Source: an uncultured Clostridium sp. (lineage in GTDB: Bacteria; Bacillota; Clostridia; TANB77; CAG-508). From it: DNA of 49,709 nucleotides. The notes below the pieces were generated by a model. That model ran no database searches, was not told the origin of the DNA, and saw nothing but the letters and a program-made list of their open reading frames with translations. Both the position numbers and the translations under genes were made by a program. Below, piece by piece: positions 32,587-40,899 of the stretch (position 1 is its first letter; each line of letters opens with the position of its first letter). The stretch covers positions 1 through 49,709 of the forward strand of contig CABQAZ010000011.1 of the NCBI GenBank assembly GCA_902462295.1, written 5' to 3'.

Positions 32587-33912
32587 TTATGCTGTTTCTT
32601 TTTGTTCAACAACAATTCTTTCACTTTTATTTTTTTTAATTTTATTTGGATTTTCAATTATTTTAGGCTCAACATTATTTAAAACAGTTTCCTTTGTTAT
32701 AATACATTTTTCAATCTTCTCATTTGAAGGAATATCAAACATAATATCTGTCATAATATCTTCAATTATAGAACGTAATCCTCTAGCTCCTGTTTTTCTT
32801 TCTATTGCCTTGTCAACAATAGCTTCTAACGCTTCTTGTTCAAATACTAATTCTACATCATCCATTTCTAATAATTTCTTATATTGTTTTACTAAAGCAT
32901 TTTTTGGTTCTGTTGTTATTTTTATTAATGCTTCTTTATTTAATTCTTTTAATGTTGCAATTATTGGTAATCTTCCAATAAATTCAGGTATCATACCAAA
33001 TTTCAATAAGTCCTGTGGAAGTATTTGTTCAAATACTTTATATCTATCAATGTCCTTTTTACTTTGAACATCAGCCCCAAAGCCCATTGATTTCTTTCCA
33101 ATTCTATCATTAATTATATTTTCTAACCCTTCAAATGCACCACCGCATATAAATAATATATTAGATGTATCTATTTGTAATAATTCTTGTTGTGGGTGCT
33201 TTCTTCCTCCCTGTGGTGGTACTGAAGCTATTGTTCCCTCAACAATTTTTAACAATGCTTGTTGAACGCCTTCTCCACTTACATCTCTTGTAATTGATGG
33301 ATTTTCTGATTTTCTTGTTATTTTATCTATCTCGTCAATATAAATTATACCTTTTTCTGCTTTTTCTATATCTCCATCTGCAGCTTGAATTAATTTTAAA
33401 AGTATGTTTTCGACATCTTCTCCAACATATCCTGCCTCTGTAAGAGTTGTAGCATCAGCTATAGCAAATGGTACATTTAATATCTTTGCTAAAGTACTTG
33501 CTAAAAGTGTTTTTCCACAACCAGTTGGACCTAATAATAAAATATTACTTTTTTGTATTTCTACATCATCATCACTTTGTTCATGTTTAGCTAACATTTC
33601 TTCTTCATTTGCTATTCTTTTGTAATGATTATAAACTGCAACAGATAATGTTTTTTTAGCTTCATCTTGCCCTATAACATATTGGTCTAAGGTTTCTTTT
33701 ATTTCTCTTGGACTTGGTATCTTTTCCAATCCAGCTAATGTATAAGTGTCATTATCATCTTCATAATATTCACTTTCAATTATTTCATTACAAAGTCCTA
33801 TACATTCATTACAAATATATACTCCTGGACCTGCAATTATTTTTCTTACACTCTCTTGTGTTTTACCACAAAATGAACATTTTACACCTTTTGGTGTATC
33901 ATTTTTTGCCAT
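32587..33912 (-). CDS. clpX: ATP-dependent Clp protease ATPase subunit ClpX
   Basis: A 441-residue AAA+ unfoldase that feeds substrates to ClpP. The N-terminal zinc domain has CSFCGKTQ and CNECIGLC. Walker A is LLLGPTGCGKTLLA (about residue 124), Walker B GIIYIDEIDKI, then GEGVQQALLKIVEG and the sensor region FIGRLPII, with the C-terminal KTGARGLRSI. It is separated from clpP by 55 bp. The tig-clpP-clpX order is the usual one in Firmicutes. Confidence 0.97.
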   Translation of the reverse strand: MAKNDTPKGVKCSFCGKTQESVRKIIAGPGVYICNECIGLCNEIIESEYYEDDNDTYTLAGLEKIPSPREIKETLDQYVIGQDEAKKTLSVAVYNHYKRIANEEEMLAKHEQSDDDVEIQKSNILLLGPTGCGKTLLASTLAKILNVPFAIADATTLTEAGYVGEDVENILLKLIQAADGDIEKAEKGIIYIDEIDKITRKSENPSITRDVSGEGVQQALLKIVEGTIASVPPQGGRKHPQQELLQIDTSNILFICGGAFEGLENIINDRIGKKSMGFGADVQSKKDIDRYKVFEQILPQDLLKFGMIPEFIGRLPIIATLKELNKEALIKITTEPKNALVKQYKKLLEMDDVELVFEQEALEAIVDKAIERKTGARGLRSIIEDIMTDIMFDIPSNEKIEKCIITKETVLNNVEPKIIENPNKIKKNKSERIVVEQKETA

Positions 33913-33967
33913 CTATATTTCTTCCTTTCTACTAAACTGAGTTTAAAAAGATTTAAGTGTTGTTATA

Positions 33968-34579
33968 TTAGTTTCTTTTATCCATTATACCATCAATAAG
34001 TCCATACTCAAGAGCCTCTTGTGCTGTCATATAATGATCTCTTTCTGTATCTCTTTCTATTGTTTCTATAGATTGACCTGTTTTTTCACTTAACAATTTA
34101 TTTAATTTTTCTCTTGTTCTTATCATGTGATCAGCATGGATTTTTATTTCTGTTGCTTGACCAGAAATTCCTCCTCCTTGACCTCCTATTAATGGTTGAT
34201 GTATTAATATTTCAGAATTTGGTGTCGCAAATCTTCTTCCTTTTTCTCCATTTGCTAATAATACAGCTCCAAAACTTGCTGCTAATCCAACACATATTGT
34301 AGAAACAGGACATTTAATATAGTTCATTGTATCTACAATTCCCATTCCATCTGTAATTGACCCTCCTGGTGAATTTATATATAAAAAGATTTCTTTGTCA
34401 GGGTCTTCTGATTCTAAAAATAATAATTGTGCTATTATTAAACTTGCTGATGTTGGATTTACATCTTCTCCTAAAAATATTATTCTATCTTTTAATAATC
34501 TTGAAAAGATATCATATGATCTTTCTCCTTTACTTGTTTGTTCAATTACATATGGTACTAAACTTGCTTTTTCTAACAT
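33968..34579 (-). CDS. clpP: ATP-dependent Clp protease proteolytic subunit
   Basis: A 203-residue serine protease subunit. The start YVIEQTSKGERSYDIFSRLLKDRII is typical. The catalytic Ser is in GLAASFGAVLLANG (about residue 98), His in SEILIHQPLIGGQGG (about 123), and Asp in the ERDTERDHYMTAQEA region. Here the usual AASMA is AASFG. AGGAGG precedes the ATG. It is followed by clpX and preceded by tig, with a strong hairpin between tig and clpP. Confidence 0.97.
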   Translation of the reverse strand: MLEKASLVPYVIEQTSKGERSYDIFSRLLKDRIIFLGEDVNPTSASLIIAQLLFLESEDPDKEIFLYINSPGGSITDGMGIVDTMNYIKCPVSTICVGLAASFGAVLLANGEKGRRFATPNSEILIHQPLIGGQGGGISGQATEIKIHADHMIRTREKLNKLLSEKTGQSIETIERDTERDHYMTAQEALEYGLIDGIMDKRN

Positions 34580-34651
34580 TATTTTTCCTCCTTATTTTAA
34601 TTTTGTCCTTTTGTGGACTAAAGCAATTAAAAGGGAACTGTTAGAATATTC

Positions 34652-34679
34652 CTCCTTTTGCTCTTAAGAGCAAAAGGAG
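34652..34679. terminator. Hairpin between tig and clpP
   Basis: A perfect 12-bp stem CTCCTTTTGCTC with its complement (34668-34679) and a TTAA loop. The minus strand has only a modest T tract (GGAATATTC follows), so it may end or slow tig transcription, or separate the tig and clpP messages. Confidence 0.6.
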
Positions 34680-34701
34680 AATTATTACCAATTTGCCCCT
34701 T

Positions 34702-36024
34702 TTAGCTATTTTTTACTACTTTTTTTGTTTCTTTTTTATTTTCTGTATATTTTGCATTTTTTACTATAAATTCTAGTGCTTTTTCTGACTCTATTCCTTC
34801 TTTTAAGTAATTCTTTAAGTTTTCATTTTCACTTAATTCTTCTACTTTTTTTCCGTAGTTTTTAGCCATTTCTTCCATCTTTGCATTTATTTCTTCTTCA
34901 CTTGCTTCGATTTTTTCTGCTTTTATTATAGCTTCTAACACAAGTCTTGATTTTATTGCTTCTATAGCTTGTGGCTCATATTCTTTTCTTGTTTCTTCTT
35001 CTGTTTTGCCTATCATTTTTAAATATTGTTCTAAATTTAATCCTTGATATGCTAATCTTTGTTCAAAATCTTTTAACATGTTGTCAATTTCTAATTCTAT
35101 CATTCCTGATGGAATATCTATTTTTACTTTTTCACATACTGCTTTTATTGCTACTTCTTCTGTTTCATATTTTGTTCTTTGTTCATTGTTCTTTTCTAAT
35201 CTTTCTTTAATACTTTTCTTTAATTCAGCAAGTGTATCGAATTCACTTACATCTTTTGCGAATTCATCATCTAATTCTGGTAATTCTTTTTTCTTGATTT
35301 CATGTAGTTTTACTTTAAACATTGCTTCTTTTCCAGCTAAATCTTTTGAAAAATATTCTTTTGGAAATGTTACTTTTATTTCTTTTTCTTCATCAATTTT
35401 CATTCCAACTAATTGGTCTTCAAATCCTGGTATAAATGCTCCACTTCCAATTTCTAATTCATGACCTTCTGCTTTTCCACCATCAAATGCCACTCCATCA
35501 ACAAATCCTTCAAAATCTATTGTTGCAGTATCTCCATTATCTAATGGTCTGTCATCAACAGTTATTAATCTTGAATTATGTTCTTGCATATGACCTAATT
35601 CATGTTCAATATCTTTCTTTTCTACTTTGTATTCTATTTTTGGAATTTCTATTCCTTTATATTTTCCAAGTTCTACTTCTGGTTTTGTTTGTACTATAGC
35701 TGTAAATATTAAATCTTTTCCTTTTTCCATTTGAATAATATCTACTTCTGGTCTACTTACTGCTTCTATTTTATTTTCTTTTAAAGCCTCGTCATAAGCT
35801 TCTGTTGCTACCTCATTGAATGCATCTTCATAAAAAATTTGTGCACCATAATATTTTTCTACTATGTTCATTGGTGCTTTTCCTTTTCTAAATCCTGGTA
35901 TGTTGAAGTATTTCGCATTTTGAAAATATACTCTTTTCATAGCATTTTCAAATTTTTCTGCTTCTACTGTAATTTCTAATTTTATTTCATTTGCTTTCTC
36001 TGTTTTTTCTACTTTACAATTCAT
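34702..36024 (-). CDS. tig: Trigger factor
   Basis: A 440-residue ribosome-bound chaperone and prolyl isomerase. The N-terminal ribosome-binding domain contains NIPGFRKGKAPMNIVEKYYG. The FKBP-type domain is at about 155-240 (RPLDNGDTATIDFEGFVDGVAFDGGKAEGHELEIGSGAFIPGFEDQL), and the helical C-terminal domain has the usual EIDNMLKDFEQRLAYQGL. The length is normal. It shares the clp region as in many Firmicutes. Confidence 0.97.
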   Translation of the reverse strand: MNCKVEKTEKANEIKLEITVEAEKFENAMKRVYFQNAKYFNIPGFRKGKAPMNIVEKYYGAQIFYEDAFNEVATEAYDEALKENKIEAVSRPEVDIIQMEKGKDLIFTAIVQTKPEVELGKYKGIEIPKIEYKVEKKDIEHELGHMQEHNSRLITVDDRPLDNGDTATIDFEGFVDGVAFDGGKAEGHELEIGSGAFIPGFEDQLVGMKIDEEKEIKVTFPKEYFSKDLAGKEAMFKVKLHEIKKKELPELDDEFAKDVSEFDTLAELKKSIKERLEKNNEQRTKYETEEVAIKAVCEKVKIDIPSGMIELEIDNMLKDFEQRLAYQGLNLEQYLKMIGKTEEETRKEYEPQAIEAIKSRLVLEAIIKAEKIEASEEEINAKMEEMAKNYGKKVEELSENENLKNYLKEGIESEKALEFIVKNAKYTENKKETKKVVKNS

Positions 36025-36092
36025 TATAATCTTCCTTTCTTGTTGCTTTTAGCTTTTATATTATATCATATTTTTTTCATTTTGCAATACCT

Positions 36093-36983
36093 TTATTTCA
36101 TTATATTATAGAAATTTTCAAATTCAAATCCTTTATCTCTAAAGTATTTTATAATTGTTGGTAATGCTTCTGCTGTCGCAGTTTTATTTCCTGCATCATG
36201 CATTAACACAACAACACTATTATGTTTTGGAACTGTTTTTTCCAGTTCTGCTATAAATTCTTGTGTTGTTTTAGCACCAGCTGCATCTGATGTTAAAGCA
36301 TTCCAGTCGACGTGTAAGACTTCATTTTGTTCTAATAATTGAGAAGCTTCTTTCTTAATATTTGCATATTTTCCCCCATAATAGCCACCTGGAAATCTAA
36401 ATAAATGAGGATTATATTCTTGATTTCCTATTGCATTTCTAATTGCTGTTATACAATTATTATATTCATCTAAAACACTTTGCGGAGAAGCATATATTTG
36501 TGAATATACATGAGAATATCCATGACTTGCTAAATAATGTCCCTCTTCATATTCTCTTTTCACAATATCAGGTTTTAATTCAACTCTGCTACCTAACAAA
36601 AAAAATGTTGCTTTTATATTTTCTTGTTTTAATATATCTAATATTACAGGCGTTACTGTTTGTGATGGACCATCATCAAATGTCAAAAAAACTCTTTTAT
36701 TTTCTGATTTATATATATTTGACATATTTTTTTTGGCTTCTTCTGTTAGTTCAGGTAACTTTGCTTTTTGCTCCTCTTCTTTCTCTTTTTCTATTTTTTC
36801 TTGTTCATCTTTTTTGGCTAATTCTATTTGTTCTTCATAAGAAGAGTATATTTTTTTATAAATTACTTTTTTATTTATTTCCTTAATAATTAATTCAGAT
36901 ATTATAACTAATATTAATAAAAATATTACTATTATTATATTTTTTATATTTTTATATTTTCTTCTAATTGATATCAAATCCAT
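36093..36983 (-). CDS. Polysaccharide deacetylase (NodB domain), membrane-anchored
   Basis: A 296-residue protein. A membrane anchor lies at residues 15-33 and a charged coiled-coil linker at 50-85. The NodB domain has TFDDGPSQTVTP (about 101-112), SHGYSHVYSQ (metal His pair), RFPGGYYGG, DWNALTSDAAG and VLMHDAGNKTA. All five catalytic motifs are visible. It probably removes acetyl groups from peptidoglycan GlcNAc or MurNAc outside the membrane. It is similar to PdaA/PgdA-type enzymes; the exact substrate is not determinable here. Confidence 0.92.
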   Translation of the reverse strand: MDLISIRRKYKNIKNIIIVIFLLILVIISELIIKEINKKVIYKKIYSSYEEQIELAKKDEQEKIEKEKEEEQKAKLPELTEEAKKNMSNIYKSENKRVFLTFDDGPSQTVTPVILDILKQENIKATFFLLGSRVELKPDIVKREYEEGHYLASHGYSHVYSQIYASPQSVLDEYNNCITAIRNAIGNQEYNPHLFRFPGGYYGGKYANIKKEASQLLEQNEVLHVDWNALTSDAAGAKTTQEFIAELEKTVPKHNSVVVLMHDAGNKTATAEALPTIIKYFRDKGFEFENFYNIMK

Positions 36984-37035
36984 TTTTCCACCTTTTTTTT
37001 AATTTGAGGTCTATGCAACTTTGCATAGTCCTCTT

Positions 37036-38592
37036 TTAGCTTCTTAAATACTCTAATTCTTCTTCCATATCTTTTCTCATAAATAGAGGTTCGCCTTTTT
37101 CTATAACCTTAATATCTTTTAGTTCATCATATTTTTGTAAACTATCCCACGTTTGTAATATTTCAGGTATCCCTATTTGTCTTAATAAATTTTTAGCTGT
37201 TTCTTCCATAATCGGTATCAAAATTATTCCTATTTTTCTTATATTTTCTATCAAATGATATATACTTGATTTTAGTTTATCATTTTCTTCATTTTTAGCA
37301 AGTTCCCAAGGACGGGTTTCATCAATATATTTATTTGTTCTTGCAATTAATACCCATAGTTCTTGCAATGCATTTGCCATTTCATATTTTTCTATTAATT
37401 CTTCTACCTTTTTTACTTGTCTATCTGTAAATTCTTCAAATTCTTTATCAACTTCATTTGGTGTTCCATTATATTCTGGAACTTTACCATCAAAATATTT
37501 ATTTACCATTGATATTGTTCTATTTACAAGATTTCCTAAATCATTACATAAATCATAATTATATCTTTCTATAAAACTCTCTGGTGTATATAGTCCATCT
37601 TGTGATGTTTGCATTTCTCTCAATAAGAAATATCTTGTTGCATCTAATCCATATCTTCTGACTAACTTTTCAGGATATACAACATTTCCTTTTGATTTTG
37701 ACATTTTACCATCTTTCATCATAATAAAATTATGAACTAATATCCTTTTTGGCAATGGTAAATCTAAAGCCATTAAAAATATTGGCCAATAAATTAAGTG
37801 AAATCTTGCTATATCTTTTCCTACTATCTGTAAGTCTGCTGGCCATAATTTTTTAAATAATTCATCATCAGTTTGTTTGTAACCTAATGCTGTTAAATAA
37901 TTTGTTAATGCATCTAACCATACATATATTACATGCTTTGGATCTGAATTTACTTTTATTCCCCAGTCAAATGTTGTCCTTGTTACACATAAATCTTCTA
38001 GTCCTGGTTTTATGAAATTGTTTATCATTTCTGTTTTTCTATATTCTGGTTGGATGAAATCTGGATGTTCATCATAATATTTTAATAATTGTGGAACATA
38101 TTTTTTCATATTAAAGAAATATGCCTCTTCTTTCATTAATTTTACTTCTCTTCCACAATCTGGGCATTTTCCATCTACTAATTGTGTTTCTGTAAAATAA
38201 GTTTCACATGGCATACAATACCAACCCTCATATTCACCTTTATATATATCACCTTTTTGTAAAAAATACTCAAATATATCTTGAACTGCTTTTTCATGTC
38301 TTGGTTCAGTTGTTCTAATAAAATAATCATATTTTATATTCATTAATGCCCATAAATCTTTTGCCATTTGTGCCATTTCATCAACATGTTCCTTTGGAGT
38401 CTTTCCACGTTCTTTAGCTACTGTTTCGATTTTTTGCCCATGTTCATCTGTTCCAGTCAACATGAATACATCATAACCTCTTAATTGTTTGTATCTTTTA
38501 ACTGTATCAGCTAATACTGTTGTATATGCTGTTCCTATATGAAATTTTCCACTTGGATAATAAATTGGTGTTGTTATATAAAATTTTTCCAT
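37036..38592 (-). CDS. metG: Methionyl-tRNA synthetase
   Basis: A 518-residue class I synthetase. The ATP site motif is PIYYPSGKFHIGTAYT (HIGH box as HIGT). The zinc-knuckle region is CMPCETYFTE and CPDCGREVKLMKEEAYFF, and the KMSKSKGNVVYPE loop is near 297. It lacks the C-terminal tRNA-binding OB domain found in longer forms. Two ATGs are close: AAGGAGG directly abuts the one at 38601, so the ATG at 38592 with a 9-bp spacer is preferred. A deacetylase gene follows 52 bp downstream. Confidence 0.96.
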   Translation of the reverse strand: MEKFYITTPIYYPSGKFHIGTAYTTVLADTVKRYKQLRGYDVFMLTGTDEHGQKIETVAKERGKTPKEHVDEMAQMAKDLWALMNIKYDYFIRTTEPRHEKAVQDIFEYFLQKGDIYKGEYEGWYCMPCETYFTETQLVDGKCPDCGREVKLMKEEAYFFNMKKYVPQLLKYYDEHPDFIQPEYRKTEMINNFIKPGLEDLCVTRTTFDWGIKVNSDPKHVIYVWLDALTNYLTALGYKQTDDELFKKLWPADLQIVGKDIARFHLIYWPIFLMALDLPLPKRILVHNFIMMKDGKMSKSKGNVVYPEKLVRRYGLDATRYFLLREMQTSQDGLYTPESFIERYNYDLCNDLGNLVNRTISMVNKYFDGKVPEYNGTPNEVDKEFEEFTDRQVKKVEELIEKYEMANALQELWVLIARTNKYIDETRPWELAKNEENDKLKSSIYHLIENIRKIGIILIPIMEETAKNLLRQIGIPEILQTWDSLQKYDELKDIKVIEKGEPLFMRKDMEEELEYLRS

Positions 38593-38634
38593 AACTTTCA
38601 TCCTCCTTCTCTATGTTTAAATTATTTATTAATT

Positions 38635-39513
38635 TTATAATATTATATCTCTTTTCAATAAATTATTTTTTATAGTTCCTATTCCTATAAAATAGTTATC
38701 ATTATATATTTTATAAATTCCATCTTCTAATTTCCATGTTAATTGTACACCATTTAAAAATAATTGTAATTTTTTTTCATTTAAATCAATATTTTTACAC
38801 ATATTAAAATACTTTTCAATAGAAATATAATATTTTTTCTTTTCCAATTCTTTTTGGTTGATTATCTGCTTTTCTAATTCATCAATAGTAATTGAATTCT
38901 CTATTTCAAATTCTCCTACTTGAGTTCTATTTAATTCTTTCATATAACCAACTGTATCAAGTTTTTTTGCTATATCCTCACATAATGTTCTTATATATGT
39001 TCCTTTAGAACATTTTACTTTAAATTTAATTGTTTTATTTTGTTGTTCTATATTTATAAGTTCTATATCATATATTTCGATTTGTCTTGGTTGTATTTCT
39101 ACTTTTACACCTTTTCTTGCATATTCATAAAGCTTTTTTCCCTTTACTTTTATTGCAGAATAAATTGGAGGAATTTGTTCTTGCTTTCCAATAAAAGATT
39201 TTAATACTTCTTTTACTTTTTCATTTTGCAAACTTTCTTTAGGTACTTCTTTTGTTTCAAGAATTTCCCCCTCAATATCTGCTGTATCAGTTTTTTCTCC
39301 AAGCTTTAATACCGCTTCATATGTTTTGTCATGATTTATTATGTATTTTGAAATTTGTGTTCCTTTTCCTATAAGCAAAGGCAACACTCCTGTTGCATTA
39401 GGATCTAATGTTCCTGTATGTCCTACTTTTTGATTAAATATTCTTTTTGCTTTTCTCACAATATCATGTGATGTACAGTTTTTAGGTTTATCTATAATTA
39501 TTATACCATTCAT
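38635..39513 (-). CDS. truB: tRNA pseudouridine(55) synthase
   Basis: A 292-residue enzyme making pseudouridine 55 in the T loop of tRNAs. The start MNGIIIIDKPKNCTSHDIV, the catalytic block KVGHTGTLDPNATGVLPLLIG (Asp near 38), PPIYSAIKVKGKKLYEYARKG and SKGTYIRTLCEDIA are diagnostic. It begins one base after the nrnA stop and is the last gene of the rimP-nusA-infB operon. Confidence 0.96.
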   Translation of the reverse strand: MNGIIIIDKPKNCTSHDIVRKAKRIFNQKVGHTGTLDPNATGVLPLLIGKGTQISKYIINHDKTYEAVLKLGEKTDTADIEGEILETKEVPKESLQNEKVKEVLKSFIGKQEQIPPIYSAIKVKGKKLYEYARKGVKVEIQPRQIEIYDIELINIEQQNKTIKFKVKCSKGTYIRTLCEDIAKKLDTVGYMKELNRTQVGEFEIENSITIDELEKQIINQKELEKKKYYISIEKYFNMCKNIDLNEKKLQLFLNGVQLTWKLEDGIYKIYNDNYFIGIGTIKNNLLKRDIIL

Positions 39514-39514
39514 A

Positions 39515-40474
39515 TTAATTTTTTAATCCTTGTTTTACTGCATTTATTACTTTTTTTTCAGCTTGATCAAGAGCTCCGCTTACAAAACATCCAGCAGCTC
39601 CTCTATGACCTCCACCACCAAGTAACATACATATATCTGATACATTTATTGTTTCATGAGAACGTAAAGATGCTTTAAATCCATTTGCACCTTCTTTTTC
39701 TTTTAATAAAACTGCAACTTCTACATCTTCTATGTCTCTAAGCATTTCAACTAAGCCCTCATCATCTCCAATTTCTGCATTCACTTTTTTATAATCTTCT
39801 AAAGATAAATATGCAATAGCAATTTTTCCGTTTTCCAAAAATTTTAATCTATTATAAACTAATTTCTCTAATTCACAATGTGCTTTGCTTTTTTTCCTTA
39901 AAGCATTTCTGCAAATCTCTTTTAATTTAGCTCCTTTTCTTACTAATTCTGCTGCAAATTCAAATGTTTCTGGAGTAACTCCACCCCATTGAAATCCTCC
40001 TGTATCTGTTACTATTCCTGTTAAAATACATGTTGCTAGTTCTTTTGTTATATCTATCTCATAATATTCAAACATTGCAGCCAACACTTGACAACATGCT
40101 GGTGCAACCGGATCTACATAATTAAGATCTGCAAACATTGAATTAACTGAATGATGGTCTATTTCTATTGTTCTTTTAGCAGGTTCAAAATACTCTTTTC
40201 CACAAGCTAATCTTCTCAAATCAGTACAATCTACTGAAATTGCTAAATCATAAGGTTCTTTCTTTCCCTCTGTTAGTATTTTATCAGTACCTGGTAAAAA
40301 GTTAAAGTCTTTTGGAAATTCAGGTATTACAACATCAACTTTTTTTCCTAAACTTTCTAATGCATGCATTACTGATAATGAACTAGCTACAGCATCTCCA
40401 TCTGGTGATTCATGTGACGATACTACAATTGTTTGTGCTTTTTTTATTTCTTCTAATATATTATCTAATGTCAT
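39515..40474 (-). CDS. nrnA: DHH-family oligoribonuclease/pAp phosphatase
   Basis: A 319-residue DHH-DHHA1 protein of NrnA type, which degrades nanoRNAs and dephosphorylates pAp. VSSHESPDGDAVASS (about 18-32), AISVDCTD, EIDHHSVNSMFAD and TGIVTDTGGFQWG carry the metal ligands. The DHHA1 domain ends in LGGGGHRGAAGCFVSG. It sits between rbfA and truB, the common Firmicutes arrangement. Confidence 0.95.
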   Translation of the reverse strand: MTLDNILEEIKKAQTIVVSSHESPDGDAVASSLSVMHALESLGKKVDVVIPEFPKDFNFLPGTDKILTEGKKEPYDLAISVDCTDLRRLACGKEYFEPAKRTIEIDHHSVNSMFADLNYVDPVAPACCQVLAAMFEYYEIDITKELATCILTGIVTDTGGFQWGGVTPETFEFAAELVRKGAKLKEICRNALRKKSKAHCELEKLVYNRLKFLENGKIAIAYLSLEDYKKVNAEIGDDEGLVEMLRDIEDVEVAVLLKEKEGANGFKASLRSHETINVSDICMLLGGGGHRGAAGCFVSGALDQAEKKVINAVKQGLKN

Positions 40475-40497
40475 TTTTTCCTCCCATTATTTTATTC

Positions 40498-40863
40498 TTA
40501 ATCTTCTTTTTTTGCTGTTTTCATTATATCATTTAATATACTATCAATCTTTGCACCATACTCTAGTGATTCATCAAGTTCAAATACTAATTCTGGTGTA
40601 TTTCTTAAATTTATTCTCTTTGCTAATTCTGAACGTAAAAAACCAGATGACTTTTTCAATCCTGCTAATGTTTCTTTAACATTTTTAGAATTTAAAATAC
40701 TTACTGAAACTTTTGCATATTTCAAATCTGGTGTTACTTTAACTCTTGTTACACTAACCATTCCAGTAACACTTGGTTCTTTTAGTTCAAAACTTATTAT
40801 TTGGCTAAGTTCTTTTCTATATTCTTCGTCAATTCTTCCTTGACGATTATTATTCTTGGGCAT
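40498..40863 (-). CDS. rbfA: Ribosome-binding factor A
   Basis: A 121-residue protein needed for late 30S maturation. The KH-like fold is visible as GRIDEEYRKELSQIISFELKEP, GMVSVTRVKVTPDLKYAKVSVSIL and LRSELAKRINLRNTPELVFELDESLEYGAKI. It follows infB at 36 bp and precedes nrnA in the operon. Confidence 0.96.
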   Translation of the reverse strand: MPKNNNRQGRIDEEYRKELSQIISFELKEPSVTGMVSVTRVKVTPDLKYAKVSVSILNSKNVKETLAGLKKSSGFLRSELAKRINLRNTPELVFELDESLEYGAKIDSILNDIMKTAKKED

Positions 40864-40899
40864 TTCTTCCTCCTTATTAATTTTCTTTCACATATTTTA